Positions 1 to 13,800 of a DNA stretch of 64,000 nt are shown here, piece after piece (position 1 is the first letter of the stretch; each line of letters starts with the position of its first letter). Source of the stretch: Ovis canadensis (lineage: Eukaryota > Chordata > Mammalia > Artiodactyla > Bovidae); NCBI RefSeq assembly GCF_042477335.2, contig NC_091260.1, forward strand, positions 50,301,001-50,365,000. The letters are read 5' to 3'. The notes below the pieces were generated by a model. That model was not told the DNA's origin and searched no databases. It was given only the letters and a program-made list of their open reading frames with translations. The position numbers and the translations under genes are program-made.

Positions 1-720
1 AAGGACCCCAGCAGCTCAGGATGAGACCTTGAGCGGAAAGACGGGCGGCCGGGCACAGCGGAGGCAGGCGGGGAGGCAGCAGAGGCGCAGGACCGCTGGG
101 AGGACGGGGGCGGGAACCCGGGGAGAGCCGGCAGGGAGAAAGATGGGGGAACGCCTCCAGTCTCCTGCCCGAGCTCCCAGCCGGCTCGGAGCAGGCGCAC
201 TGGCGGCGCTCGCCCGCGTCCCTGCCCCGCCCTCCGCCGTCGCCAAGGCGCAGGCTCGCGTCGGGGCGGGCAGCTGGGCCCGTCTCCGTCGCCCTCCTTC
301 ATCTCGGCCTCGCCGCGCCTTCGTGCCCCGGACTGGCCCGGCCCTGGCGGAGGTAACTCCCCGCAGATTCCCGTCTCGCACGGCCCCAGCCTCCTCCCCT
401 CGCCCTCCGGCCCGCGGCGTCCTCGGGCTCCTCCGCCCCCTCACGCTCTCGAGTCTTGGCGCGCCCGCGACCTCCCCTGCCCCGCCATCCGCCGCCGCAC
501 CCAGCCCCCTACCCGCTACCCCGGCGTCATCGTCCGGCCGCAGCATCCTCAGCCTCACGGAGGTGCGGGGTCGCCCTCGGCTGGCTGGGAACGAAGTCCG
601 GTTCGGGCTTGACCTCGGCCCGGTGTCCTCCAGCTCCTGCCCGGTCCCCGGTGGGCGCCGCGGTGGCAGCTCGCGGGGGTGCAGGGCGGCGCTGCCACGC
701 ACGGTCCGGTAGGGAATCTC
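1..720 (+). promoter_or_regulatory. CPLANE1: CpG-island promoter and probable noncoding exon 1 of CPLANE1
   Basis: The first 700 bases are very GC-rich and full of CpG, unlike the AT-rich rest of the window. GC boxes (Sp1/KLF type) lie at about 225-232 and 264-270, and no TATA box is evident. The island touches the left edge, so it may extend further. A noncoding first exon must donate to the acceptor at 1760. Plausible donors are at 352/353 (GGAG then GTAACT) and 562/563 (GGAG then GTGCGG), but the sequence alone does not choose between them or fix the start site. Long open frames on both strands here reflect base composition and are not called as genes. Confidence 0.8.
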
Positions 721-1041
721 AGAGGGGTCCCTGGGGATGCCTCATGCGAAGTGGTCGTGGGCCAACTCCTGTGTGTGACATTGGTGGGGGATAAGTTGAG
801 CGCCGAGGAACGGACGTGATTTCTTAGGCTCGTCTGTGATGCAAACCACCGAACAACTTGGATTATTCCTCTGGAAATTGCTTTTGCCAGTGTGTTTTAA
901 ATTAAGATACGGGGAGCCGGGGGGAGGGGTGCGGTAAAACTTAACCTATTTCTTCTCACATATTTTGTGTGGTCGAGTTTATCTCTGTCGTCCATTAACT
1001 AATTTGACATGTTTCATGGTGTTTATTAGTATCCATCTCTA
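721..1041 (+). other. Start of intron 1, unique sequence
   Basis: GC content falls quickly after the CpG island. I see no exon, repeat or RNA gene here. The exact start of intron 1 depends on which exon 1 donor is used. Confidence 0.5.
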
Positions 1042-1275
1042 GGCTTCCCGGTGGCGCTAGTGGTGAAGAACCCGCCTGCCCGTGCAGGGGACCTGAGAGA
1101 CCCAAGTTTGATCCCTGGGTTGGGAAGATCCCCCGGAGGAGGGAATGGCAACCCACTCCAGTATTCTTGCCTGGAAAATCCCATGGGCAGAGGAGCCTGA
1201 CAGACTATAGTCGGCCAGGCTGTAGAGGTTGCAAAGAGTCAGACACAACTGAGCTAATAAGCGCGCGCACACACA
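1042..1275 (+). repeat. Bov-tA SINE
   Basis: The tRNA-derived head (GGCTTCCCGGTGGCGCTAG) is followed by the BovB-derived tail with the ACCCACTCCAGTATTCTTGCC block and a terminal gagtcagacacaactgag block. It lies in intron 1 in sense orientation. Confidence 0.85.
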
Positions 1276-1760
1276 AGGCAGAAGAGGTATTGCCTTGTAT
1301 GAGCTAGCGTTGTGAAATGCATAGCCTCACTTCCATTTTAGTCTTGGTCAAAGTAGTAAAAAACCACCCAATTTCAAGGAATGAGGCGTTGATCAGAGCT
1401 CTCAATGAGAGAGAGGAGTGTTAAAGTCATAGTGTAAGAAGAGCGTATGGGGTAGGGGGTATTTTTGTGGTGATCTTTGGAAAGATGAGAAAGTAATCGC
1501 ATAGAAACTATATTGTCAAGATATTCCTCAAGTTCGTGTTTATTTTCATAGTCTGAGGAATAACTTTTCAAAAAAGCAAACGTTTTGCCTGACTATTCAA
1601 GATTAGATACTGAATAAAGTATCAGCATTTTACCTTAAAAAGAGAGTTAACTTGAGTTAATGAAAAAGTCATTTACTGAAACTTTATGAAAACTCTTAAA
1701 ATCTTCAGTAACTATTACGGGGTCTTATCATTTTTTTTTGTTTTGTTTTGATTTTTACAG
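1276..1760 (+). other. Rest of intron 1
   Basis: AT-rich unique sequence ends in a long T/G-rich tract and the acceptor TTTTTACAG at 1752-1760. I see nothing else identifiable. Confidence 0.5.
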
Positions 1761-1887
1761 CATCTTCTGACTTTTGACTTAATTGGTCTTTGCTATCTTA
1801 ACAAGCATGGAGATACGATTAGAAGTTTTGACTTCAACCAGTATCAAGCAGAAAAAACCCTGGCCACGAGTATCCTGGTTGGGACAG
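1761..1887 (+). CDS. CPLANE1: CPLANE1 exon 2 (46-nt 5' UTR, start codon 1807; aa 1-27)
   Basis: The acceptor is TTTTTACAG. The ATG at 1807 has a strong Kozak context (AGCATGG), and the TAA at 1780-1782 closes the frame upstream, so the start is secure. The translation begins [10 protein letters not shown]. The donor is CAG then GTAAGT, phase 0. Confidence 0.93.
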
Positions 1888-4800
1888 GTAAGTTTTTCTT
1901 CAGTTGTGCAATATCAATTGTAATATGTGTTACATGTGTGCTTTGCCTCTAGGATTGAAGAATAACCTTTAAGAAATAAAGTAGCATCTGCAGAAGGATC
2001 ACTTGCCCTCTGAACAGGAGTTTGTGTATTTGTTTGGTAGGAGGCTGGCAGAGATGGGGAGGGAGTATCAGTCTTTCTGGGTCTGGTCACATTTGTCAGC
2101 TCTCTGATCACTCTCTTGCTCCTTTTCTCCATCACCTGCTTCATCTTCTTCACCATCCTTTGTTGCTTTACTCTTGGAGTTCTGGGATGGTGTATCATCC
2201 TCACTCTCATCTTCTGGGCTCTCCTGGGAATTCTGGGACACAGTTTCTTCACCCTGCAGGTCCCAGTTTTTGAGATTGCCCAGCCAGGAAGCCTCTCTGC
2301 AGTTGTTGAAAATGAGCATGGCTTTCGCATCTACAGGGTCTTTTTTTGAGCAAAGGCACATGTTTGGGGAGTTTCATGTCCTGGTGAATCTTGGAATACC
2401 CACGCAAGGTGATGAAGCAGCCTTGTGTCTAACTGGAAGGTTTCCAGGAAGTTCAGAACATTTTCTGGATGTTTTCTAAAACTGAAGTCTAGGAGCACAT
2501 GCTACTGCTTCAGAAATGAGAAGCCATGTCTATTTAAGTAAATAATTTAAAACTTGCTCATACTACTCTTCAGATCAGTGAGCTAACAGCAGATATCTCA
2601 GTTTGGGTGAGCAGAATTGGAAGACGCTCCTATAATTTCAAACTTCAAATAAATCTCAATGTGGCTACTAGATCATCCTACCTAGTAATTCTAATAAGTG
2701 GTACTTTTAAGATAGAATGAAAAAATCTTCAGGTTACATAATTAGCCTTATTGTTGGGACCTCTGATGGTCAGGTGATCAGTAATCTGCTTTCCAGTTCA
2801 GGGGATGTGGATTTGAGTCCTGGTCGGGGAACTAAGTCCACTGGGCAACTAAGCCCCCGCACCACAACTAGAGAAGCTCTTGAGCCACAGTGAAGATCCA
2901 GTACAGCCAATAAATAAAACATTTTATGATGTGTAGTACAAATATACCATCTTTCTTAGATGTCACTTTCTTTTCCTTTATGTGATAACTTAGGTAGGAG
3001 GCTGAATTAACTTCTGGCATCTCTTAAGTTTCCATGTATTTCTTCTAGGAAAATGAAGCTGTTTTTCTTTTGGATGATAAATTCGTAAATGAAATTAATT
3101 TGCTCTCAGGAAGGACAAAGAAGAAAATTCCCAGTCTTCAGCCTTTGTTGAAGGATGTTATACTCCTAACAACGTCCAGTAATGGTTAAGTAGTACTGAT
3201 ATTGTCAAAAGGCTAGATTTTAAAAATCTAGGCTATATTTTTTAAAATAATTTTGGGGGTAATATTAAGGAAAATGTTAGACTATAAGCATTGTATTTCC
3301 ATTTTGAAAACAGATGCCTGGCTGGCTGGGGTACTCACTACAGGGGAGGTTTTCCTCTGGAACAAAGATCAAGATTGTTTGAAAACTATACAAGCAACTG
3401 AAAAGCCTAAGGAAATGATTGAAGCTGCAGTAGGTGGGAGTTTTTTTGTTTGTTTAAATTGATTCAACTTGATATATAGGAGGAAAAGAAATATACCTCT
3501 GCTTTTGTAAATATCTATATGTATTTCCATGTATATGTATTTTTTGATGTTGGTTATTGTAACACTAAGGTTCATCTCGAGGAAGAAAAATCTGGCATGC
3601 CTAACATGTCTGTGATAGCAGTGGGTTCCTAATATCACACATGAATGAATACATGATAAGTGTTAATATTATTTGTACTTTTAATTTATTATTAATACCT
3701 TAGTTTTGCTTTCTGAATGGAAACCTCATTTAGGTTCCTCGTTGTCAGAATAGATAAAATTTGTACTTTTTTTGCAGGAATTCTGATTTCAGAGGTTTAG
3801 TAACTTTTTTGTTGTTTTTTTAGCAAGCTCTTCGAGACTGTACTTGTATGTATCTGGCAATGGGAAAAGAGTTCTGCTTATAACTCCTTCTGGATGCATA
3901 TTCCTTTGGGAACATTTGGAATTCAAGAATGTTTCATCTTCCAAAAGCCTCTCCTTGGTGGGCCAGTGGTCCCAGATCATGCCTGAAGAAGCAGTTCCTT
4001 TGCCTTCCACTGAAGATAAAGAAGCGGTAGTACATGCTGTTTTTATAAAAAATGAGGTAAAATCCGAATCAGACAGGGTGTTCTTGAAGTAGAGACCTCA
4101 GACTCTAAGAGCAGACACTTTCTGGGATGCTGTTGAGCAGAATGTGTAATGATAGCTGTATATCTCCAGTCATCATTAATTGTAGTAATGGTGAAATTAT
4201 TGTGGAAAAGGTATTTTTATATTTTTTGGTCCCATTTTAAAAGATTTTATTAAAAGTGGTTTGAACTTTGAGCTTCCTTGGTCTTTTCCTAGTTTTACTT
4301 TTCCTTAGTTTTAGAATATAACTAGCTTTGCAATAAAAAAACTAGAATTGGTGATATTAAGTAAGCCATTCATTAACTAAAAGTTAATGAATTAACACAT
4401 TCATTAACTAAAAGACATGTTGATTCTCTTTGTATGTGTTGACCCATATGTTTTTACCCAATTTGCTATTGTTAAAAATTGTTTTTGAACTTTTGTTATT
4501 TACTCATGAATAGTGCCCTAGTTTAAATAATATGCAACCATAAAAGAAGAGAAAAATAAATATATAAGAATATTCCTAGTTATATAGCCAAAGTAAATGG
4601 CAGTATTTTCTTGAGAGAGTAACTGCACCTTGATTTCTCATTTGAGATATGCCTCTGGCTCAGAAGTACATTTCTTAGTGTTTAGCTTAATGTTAAGCTA
4701 TATGTTAAGAATAAAAGTATAAGCAGGTTCTTGATACGTTTCATTTATCTTATAAGAAAATGTGGGGCTGTTTTTTTGCTTGTTTTTCTGTTCTTTCATG

Positions 4801-7800
4801 CATGAGTTTATTTTCCATTTTCCTTGCTGGTTATTTATTTTAAACACAGCAGTGTGTACATGTTAATCCAAGACTCCCTAACTATCCCATCATTCTTCCC
4901 CCGGTAACCATAAATTCATTCTCTAAGTCTGTGAATCTGTTTTATAAACAAGTTCATTTGTATCACTTTTTTTTAGATTCAGCATATAAGCGATATCATA
5001 TGATATTCCTCTTTCTCTGTCTGACTTCACTCAGTATGACAGTTTCTAGATCCTCTTGATTTATTTTCAGATTTATTATATACTAAAGTATATGAAATTT
5101 ATCTACAGTTATTTGGAGACTGCTGCTTGTGTTCATTTACTTTCTATTCCGGGGAATGCCTGAAGTTAACATTTCTAGCAATTCGGTGGCATGAAAATGT
5201 ATTTACACCTGTAAGGTGAGGTAAATGTTTCCTTCTTCCTTGTTTTCTTTTTCTTTTTTTTTTGACTGTTTTGAACAGCACATGGAATCTTCTTAGTTCC
5301 CCCACAAGGAACTGAACCCACAGCCCCTGCATTGCACGTGCAGAGTTGTAACCACTGGACTGCCAAGGAAGTTCTTCTCTCCCTTTTGAAACATTATTAT
5401 AATATCTTTTGGCCCATAAATACATAATAAGATCAGTTAATGAAATGTGAACATCGACCTCTGAGACTTTACAAATCGTTTCTCCCTATAAGTATTGTTC
5501 TGTTTCTTTACTTTTCATTTAACTTGTTTATTACAGAAAGCTTTTCTTGTTTTTATTTTGTTTCCCTTCTTGGAATTGAGAACACATAAAAGGTAAGGCT
5601 GGCTATGGTCTTATCTTAAGACTATAAAAAACTCCTTTGAAAACTAATTCAGTTGAATTTTGAAAAGGATGTAACTTATTTGAATTTACTACCATACCTT
5701 TTAAATTCTCTTTTTTTTTTAACTAAAAGTAGTTTTATTTATTTTAAAAAGTCCAATGAAATAGAATGCATTTAAAAGCATAGAATGACTTAAGATTTAC
5801 TAAAATAGTGAGATTTTTTTTTCTGTTTATTTTCTTTATTTCTTATGCTAGCAGTACTTTATTCAGGTGTAATTTATATAAAGGCAAATGAACAAATCTT
5901 AAATGTACAACTAGGTGTTGGTGGTTTAGTTGCTAAACTGTGTCCGACTCTTTCAAACCCATGGACCGTAGCCTGCTAGGCTCCTCTGTCCATGGGATTC
6001 TCTAAGCAAGAATACTGGAGTGGGTTGATATTCCCTTCTCCAGGGGATTTTCCTGACCTAAGAATCGAACCTGGATCTCCTGCATTGCAGGCATATTCTT
6101 TACCAACTGAGCTATGAGGGAAGCCCCAAAATATTTGTAATAATGTAGAAATATGTGTATCTAAACTTCTGGTGGATGCAGATTTGTTTGGGATTGGCTG
6201 TAGGACATGCCATTACTACAAAACTCTGATATGGACCTACCTTGTTTAGTTAGCAGTTGCTCTTTTGTGCCCTGGATAAAACTTGTGAGCAGTTGCTAAG
6301 AGACCCCGAATATATATGTATATGAAGGAATTTAGCTGGACCCGTCAATTTTCTATAGTGAAATATGTATTAATGTAAAAGTTACTATACTTCCTGTTTT
6401 CAGTTATTTTATTCCTTTCTTAGATCACTGCCATATCATGTTCAGTGGGCTCAGCAGGATTGCCTTCTGTGCAGTCTGATCCCTAAATGTGAGTCAGTGA
6501 AGTCAAGGGGAGCTCTGATTTCTGCATTTTCAAGAGATGGACTTACCCTGGCAGTAACGCTTAATCAGAAAAACCCAAAGGTTAGTAAATGTAATCTGTC
6601 TTGGGAGTAAGCTGTAAAAGAGAGAGTTTAGTTCAGTTTAGAGACTTTTTTCCCCCTTGAATATGGTTTGTTTTTTTAATTAATACTACTTTATGTTCTT
6701 TAAATTGGTGTTTTCTGATCTAACTTGGCTTTGTAAATTGGTAACATTATTTACATTAGGTGCCATAATTTTCGAAATCTGACCTTCAGAAGCGAAAAGA
6801 GGATAATGGAAAAGGAAGAAAGAGGGGCAAAGTGGTAACTGATATTCTTAAAATGTAGTGTAAAAGGGAAAAGAGTTATATAGGTAGTTGGTATTGTCTT
6901 GCCAGTTGGGAAAGACTAGATAGTTCATTGATGTAATAGATCTCTAGGTCTTCAGAAATATAAGTAAAATGATTTTAATTGTTTTGTTGTCTTTTTTTCT
7001 CTTTCAAGGCAACTCAGGTATTATTTATAAATACACTGAATTTTGTTACTCTCTATGGTAGCCTTAAAGGATGTAGTAATAAGAATCCTGTGGTTCCAGC
7101 TACTCTTGTCAGGTAAGGATTCTTTTTTATTTCTAAATAGTGTTTTTCTTTTACCTTTTTAATAGTTTAGTAAAGTTTAAGGCTCTGATAACTAGTGTCT
7201 AAATATATATTTTCACAACAAATATTCTTAAAAAGAATTCTTTAAGAGATGGAAAATTCTGAAAGAGATGGGAATACCAGACCACCTTACCTGTCTCCTG
7301 AGAAACCTGTATGCAGGTCTGGACATGGAACAATGGACTGGTTCAAAATTGGGAAAGGAGTACATCAAGGCTGTATATTGTCACCTTGCTTATTTAACTC
7401 ATATGCAGAGTACATGCAAAATACCAGGCTGGATGAAGCATAAGTTAGAATCAAGAGTGCAGAGAAATATGAATAACCTCAAATATGCAGATGACACCAA
7501 CCTTATGGCAGAAAGCAAAGAGAAACTAAAGAGCCTCTTGATGAAAGTGAAAGAGGAGAGTGGAAAAGCTGGCTGAAAACTCAACATTCAAAAAACTCAG
7601 ATCATGGCATCTGGTCCCATCACTTCATGGCAAATTGATGGATAAACAATGGAAACAGTGACAGACTGTTTTCTTGGACTCCAAAATCACTGCAGATGGT
7701 GACTGCAGCCGTGAGATTAAAAGCTGCCTACTCCTTGGAAGAAAAGCTATGACCAACCTAGACAGCATATTAAAAAGCAGCAACTTTGCTTTGCTGACAA

Positions 7801-10800
7801 AAGTCCATATAGTCAAAGCTATGGTTTTTCCAATAGTCATATATGGATGTGAGAGTTGGAATGTAAAGAAGGCTGAGCCCCGAAGAATTGATGCTTTTGA
7901 ACTGTAGTGTTGGAGTCCATTGTACTGCAAGGACATCAAACCAGTCAATCCTAAAGGAAATCAATCTTGAATATTGATTGAAAGGACTGATGCTAAAGCC
8001 CCAATACTTTGGTCACGTGATGCAAAGACTTGACTCATTAGAAAAGACCCTGATGCCAGGAAAGATTGAAGGCAGGAGGAGAAGGGGTTGACAGAGGATG
8101 AGATGGTTGGATGGCATCACTGACTGAATGGACATGAATTTGAGCAAAATCTGGGAATGGTGAAGGACAGGGAAGCCTGGCGTGCTGCAGTCCATGAGGT
8201 TGCCAAGAGTTGGACATGACTGAGAGACTGAACAACAAATAGATATTTAGATAGATAATGCAGCTTTCAGCTTTTGTGCTTGATAGACTTTAAAGTTTGC
8301 TTTATATGTTGGACACAACTGAGCAACTTCACTTTCCCCTAGAGAAGGAAATGGCAACCCACTCCAGTATTCTTGCCTGGAAAATCCCATGGACTGGGGA
8401 GCCTGGCAGGCTACTATCCATGGGATCACAAAGAGTCAGACACCACTACATAAGGAAAGCCTTCAGTCCTTTAAGGAAGGGTCTGATAGGGTGGAAGATA
8501 CTTGAACACATTTTCTTTTCTCTTTTATTTCTTTCTATGTTGTCTTAGGAGGAGTGAGATTATGATTAGGTAGAGAAATACTGAGCTTAAAGAGATGAAA
8601 TGAAGAGTCCTGGGTTGGGAAGATCAGTTTATTTACTCAGGCTGAGGTAATGCTAACTTCGTTTAAAAGGCTAAAAACACCTCAGCCTGGGTATATAAAA
8701 TGATCTTCCCAACCCAGGATTCTCTGCCGGAGAGGGCAATGGCACCCCACTCCAGTACTATTGCCTGGAAAATCCCATGGACAGAGGAGCCTGGTAGGCT
8801 ACAGTCCATGGGGTCACGAAGAGTCAGACACGACTGAGCAACTTCACTTTCACTTTTCACTTTCATGCATTGGAGAAGGAAATGGCAACCCACTCCAGTG
8901 TGCTTGCCTGGAGAATCCCAGGGACGGGGGAACCTGGCGGGCTTCCGTCTATGGGATCGCACAGAGTCGGACATGACTGAAGCGACTTAGCAGCAGCAGC
9001 AGCAGCATTCTCTGCATATGGGTGGACAGTACCGTAAGCGGTGATTTTGGATGGCAAGGAACCTGTGCAGGATTATAGGGTAGGAAGATTTCCTCTTCCT
9101 CTTGGATCCTTCTGATTTCCTTTTCTGAACACTTCTCTGCTGTTCTCTGACTTTTCAGAGTTTTCAGGTTCATCCAGCCATACATTTTTATTTTCTTTCT
9201 CTTCCTAAAATTTCCTTTCTAGTCTCAGTTCAGTGATCTGTTTGACTGAGGGTGTCCATAATTTAAATGAGAAGGAGCTATTTTCTGTCCCCATGAAAGA
9301 AATATTAATATTTTCAGACAGTTAAGGAGTGGTAAAGATGGCTTTGGCAAGAGGAAATTTGCCCTTGAGTGGAGCTCTGGCAGGCTCCTGAGAGATAGGC
9401 ATGGTATTGACCTTCAGAATCTACCAGTAGATCTTAGTAATGGATATCACTAGGATTAGAAGTTGTTCTGGCTATAATGTGAGTGACTTAAAAGTTTTAC
9501 ATTTTTAGGTAGTATTTTCATCTTACGATTTGTTTATGAATGTAAGTAAATTTCTAATTGGTTTGTTGTATGAACTAGATGTTTATGAGCAAACTCCTTT
9601 CTTCTTACTTGTTTCCTGGGACGTAAGATACACAAAATGTATGTGACATTTGCCTGCTATTCATTCCTTTGCTCTTATTTTTTGAAGTATCTCACCCCTT
9701 CTTGGCCATTATAAATTGTTAGAGACATTGTAGAGGGTCCTTTCTAAACATCTTGTTTTGCTTTTTCTAGGTCATACTGGGTAGGTGATGTCAGCTGGAC
9801 TCACGATAGTCTTTTTCTGGCTTGTGTGTTAAAACGTGGCTCCCTGGTTTTATTGACCTGCCACGGTGAATTGCTAACGTTAATTACATTTGGTTGCTCT
9901 ATAGAATTTGGGCCAGCAGAATTTATTCCTCTTCACCCGCTAATAACATATAGGTGAGATATTTAAATCATTTAATTTATTTATAGTTTTTCTCTTGTTA
10001 TTGCTTTACTGTATATTTTTTAAAAATATAATTTCATGTTTCAAACTGTCTTATTCTTTCTTTGAGTCTGTCATCTCAGTATCTGTTTATTTATAGTTTT
10101 CTTCTATTTCTTTTTGTGGCTTAATCCTGGTGAAAATTTGACAATGTGACTATGTAAGTATATGTTATTCAAATATTTAACTGTATTAAAAAATGTAACT
10201 TCTTTGATATAAAAATTAATAAAAATGTGATATGTCTTTTATTGTTTTAAAAGCAGAACACTTAATTTTTATCTAACTTGGGATGTGGATGTATCTGGCT
10301 TCCAAGATGGTGCTAGTGGTAAGGAACCCTTCTGCCAGTGCAGGAATGTAAGAGACATGGATTTGATCCCTGGGTTGGGAAGATCCCCTGGAGGAGGGCA
10401 TGGCAACCCACTCCAGTATTCTTGCCTGGAGGATCCCATGGACAGAGGAGCCTGGTGGGCTACAGTCCGTGGGGTCGCAAAGAGTCAGACACGACTAAGC
10501 GACTGAGCACCGGTGGATGTGTCTACTTTTTCCCAAAGGGAAAAAGGGGAAAGTTGTTGGAAATGGATAGTAGACTCTAGAATTCAGCCATATTTAAATT
10601 TTAAATTGTGAGATCATGTAGCAGTTTGGCTTTGGTATCAGATCAAGAATCAGATCTTGGTTCTTCTACTTATTGGTTGTGTGAGTTTGGGTAAGTTACT
10701 CTTTGAGCCTCATTTTCTTTTACTCTGAAATGAAGACAGCAGTAATTGTCTCTTAGACCTGAAGGAATGAAGCAAGATAATAAATAATTTTAAATTGCTT

Positions 10801-13800
10801 TAGCGCAGTTCTGGCGTAACATAAGAGCTCAGTAAATATTTGTTTTTATTGATGTTGATATTATTATGTTCGGGTAGACACATATAGATAGCTGTTTACA
10901 AAACAAAAAATTGGATAAGGTCTTTGAAACTAATCCATTACCTTTGCTTTACAGAAGGAAAACTGAGGAGAGATGTGTCCTTGATTATGTTTAACAAAGA
11001 TTTTACTTTATTTCTAGCAATAGATAATTATGATGGAAAAACTTGTCACTTCCTGCAGTGAAAATGTTTTTCCTTATTACGGTCTGATTCCTAATTGACT
11101 TAAATTTCCTCACATTTTCCTTAAAAATTAGTCTTTAGGATCTTTCAGAATGGATTGTTTTTTCTGATTACAAAAGTAATACATATTCATTATTTTTAAA
11201 AGCTTAATCAAATGTTACAAAACTAAATACTATCGAAAGTGAAAGACTTGGAATCCTATTCCTTAGAGATAACAATTATTAGCATTTTAGTGTGTTGTCC
11301 TCTTAATTTGAAAATTTTATATAACATGTGCAATAACAACATTAATTTATTTTTAAAGCAAAATTAATTATATGATATATGCTGTTTACTGTTTTGCTTT
11401 TTTGATTTGACAGTATGTCTTATACATCTTTCCATGGAGTCTCTTTTTAATGATTTTATAAATTTTGTAGACTGTACCTTCTAAAACCAACCTTCTGTTA
11501 TGGGCCATTTGGTTCATGTAATCTATAGTTGATTATTTTCCTCGCCAGAAAAAAATATATTTTGGTTCTCTGTTGTCTTTATACTTATAAGACCCCAAAG
11601 TTAATAGTGATATTAAGTAATCAGTTGATATTAAGTATTCAGAATTAGGTATACCACTGTAACAATAAATACATTTATATGGAAACTCAGTCAAATTTAA
11701 CCTTAAGCTGATAAAATTTTACTCATCATCATCCTCTCCAAATGTTTCTTAATAACAAGAATACTCACAGCTCCTATTTATATTCTTACAAGGATTTTTA
11801 AATATACAGTAAGAAAGAAAGTTAACAGCTAAACTGTCTTTAATAGTAAAAATAACTGCCTCAATTTTTTTCTAAAAGAAATATAAAACTGGATTACAAA
11901 CAATATTACAGACAATAGGGTAAATGTCACAATTCTGGGAAAATTTTAAAAAACCCACCAACCTCTGTATTATTTAATTACTTACGTTTTCCTCACAGAT
12001 CTGTGCACATTTAATATTTTTCTGTTTAATTTGCTTGCTTTTTCATCATTCTGAAATGTTTGTTTTGTTTTTCCTTTGGAATAATATAATTGTTTTTCTA
12101 AAAGATTTTCCTCTCACTAATTCTTGGATTTTGATGTTTGTTTGCTAGACCACAGCAGTTTACACTTCAAGATTCAAATAATTCTGTAGATTCATCAGCT
12201 TCAGATAGTGACCCTATGAGACAGAGATTTTCTATAAAAGCACACTCACGATTACCCTACCTCATTATTTCTGATGGATACATGGTCACAACCCTTCGAT
12301 TTCTTGATAATCTGTCTCCATCAGTGCTCATGAGATCCCTTCTACTTGATTCAACGCAGAGGCTTGAGAAAACATACGAAAGTGTGATACTGTGTAAGGT
12401 ATGGTGCTTTTTGGTACCATCAGTAAAAGCTCGCTTCAGTCTTTTTTAAAAAATATATTTATTTTTAATTGAAGGATAATTGCTTTTCAGTATTGTGTTG
12501 TTTCCCACTGAATGTCAACATTCTCAGTCTTTTTAAATTTAAAACTGTACTGACAGTGGTGTCCTTGGATTGTATATGTTTATCTATAGAAGTTATAATT
12601 GTAGTACAGTTATGGATAAAACTTTGCTCTTGGAAATCTTTTTTCTTCTCTAGCCAAAAGGCAAAGGTCTGAACTTGCGATCACTGAATTCCCTAAGATC
12701 TAGCTTGTTAAAGCACCAAAGAGATGAAAATGTAGCTGATTCTACTGTTCCCAAATTCTTGCAAGCAGAAGAAACACTGAAGTTAAATGAAGAAACAGCG
12801 GATTTGCAAGTACTTGCTAGCAACGTTTTATTTTGAATAGTTATATACTGATTTTATTCCAAGAAACATATTTTGTTTTCCTGTTATTAAAGAGAAGAGA
12901 AATTTGATAACACTAAACTGATTAATAATCAGTTTAAATTAAATGATATTAATAATAATTTTTTCTCACTCATGTTTTAGGATTTTGAAGCAGAAGAAAC
13001 TGATGATGGCATATGTTTTCCAAACAACTTATTCTCTTTTTGGAACCAAAAAAATGATCTGTTATTTAGTAGTGTTGAGGAGGGACGATTGGAATTTGCT
13101 TCTATGTTTGATACAATTCATGCAAAAGATAATACTGAGGAGACAGATAAAACTGTTACAGAACTGCACTCTGTCCAGAAAAATCTCCTTGCAGCATGGA
13201 CTATAGGAATTTCAAAAAATGTGACAGAAAAAAATTTAATGTTAAATTACACAGTAGTTTGTATCACTCATTTTTTGTATATTCTTCAGTTTATAAAATG
13301 TCCTTTTCCCAAACTAGATCTTTTTTTAAGCAAGAGCTCAAAATATAATACATGGGTGCTTTGTATCTTTCAACTTTTTCATCAGTGTTTATCAATCCAG
13401 TATTGGGATATGAGATACAAGCAAGATGTAGGACATTTGGTGAAGCTGACCTCAAATACTATAAAGCTTTTGCTAACACAGCAACAACAGGATCTGTTAT
13501 TCTCAGAGAAGCTTTTAGCCTGTTTTCATTTACTCAGAATGGTAGCTGATCATTTAAATGGCGTGTACAGTCTTCAGCCTGAAGTTATCTCAGCATCAGC
13601 TGAGGGAAGTAGAAGAGCAAAGCAAGACTCATTGGTGTTACCCATTTTTCAAATGTTTCAAGACAGTGGATCTTGGGAAAACTGGTCTTGGAACTCATCT
13701 TTCGAGATTCATCCTCAAGTATTACATTTTGTGCAACAGCCAGGACACAGGTACAGTGACTTGACTGTTAGGAGACCATCGGCATTGTCGAGTCTTCAAA

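Noticed and set aside
1..720. Part of a neighbouring gene upstream of CPLANE1
   Set aside because: No coding exon or conserved peptide of a second gene is visible in the CpG island. A divergent noncoding transcript cannot be excluded from sequence alone.
16..794. Long open frames on both strands in the first 800 bases
   Set aside because: They lie in the CpG island, overlap each other on both strands, and are Arg/Pro/Ala/Ser-rich as expected from GC-rich noncoding DNA. No conserved motif is visible.
7268..7907. YADD-containing reading frames as a functional reverse transcriptase
   Set aside because: The BovB copy is 5'-truncated and broken by stops and frameshifts.
8663..9185. Open frames over the BOV-A2 element
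   Set aside because: These peptides (with phrases such as [13 protein letters not shown]) are the standard translations of Bov-tA/BOV-A2 SINEs and recur at many places in the window.
13352..13764. Additional frames inside exon 12
   Set aside because: They are alternative-frame shadows of the CPLANE1 coding frame, which matches the family and has correct splice phases.
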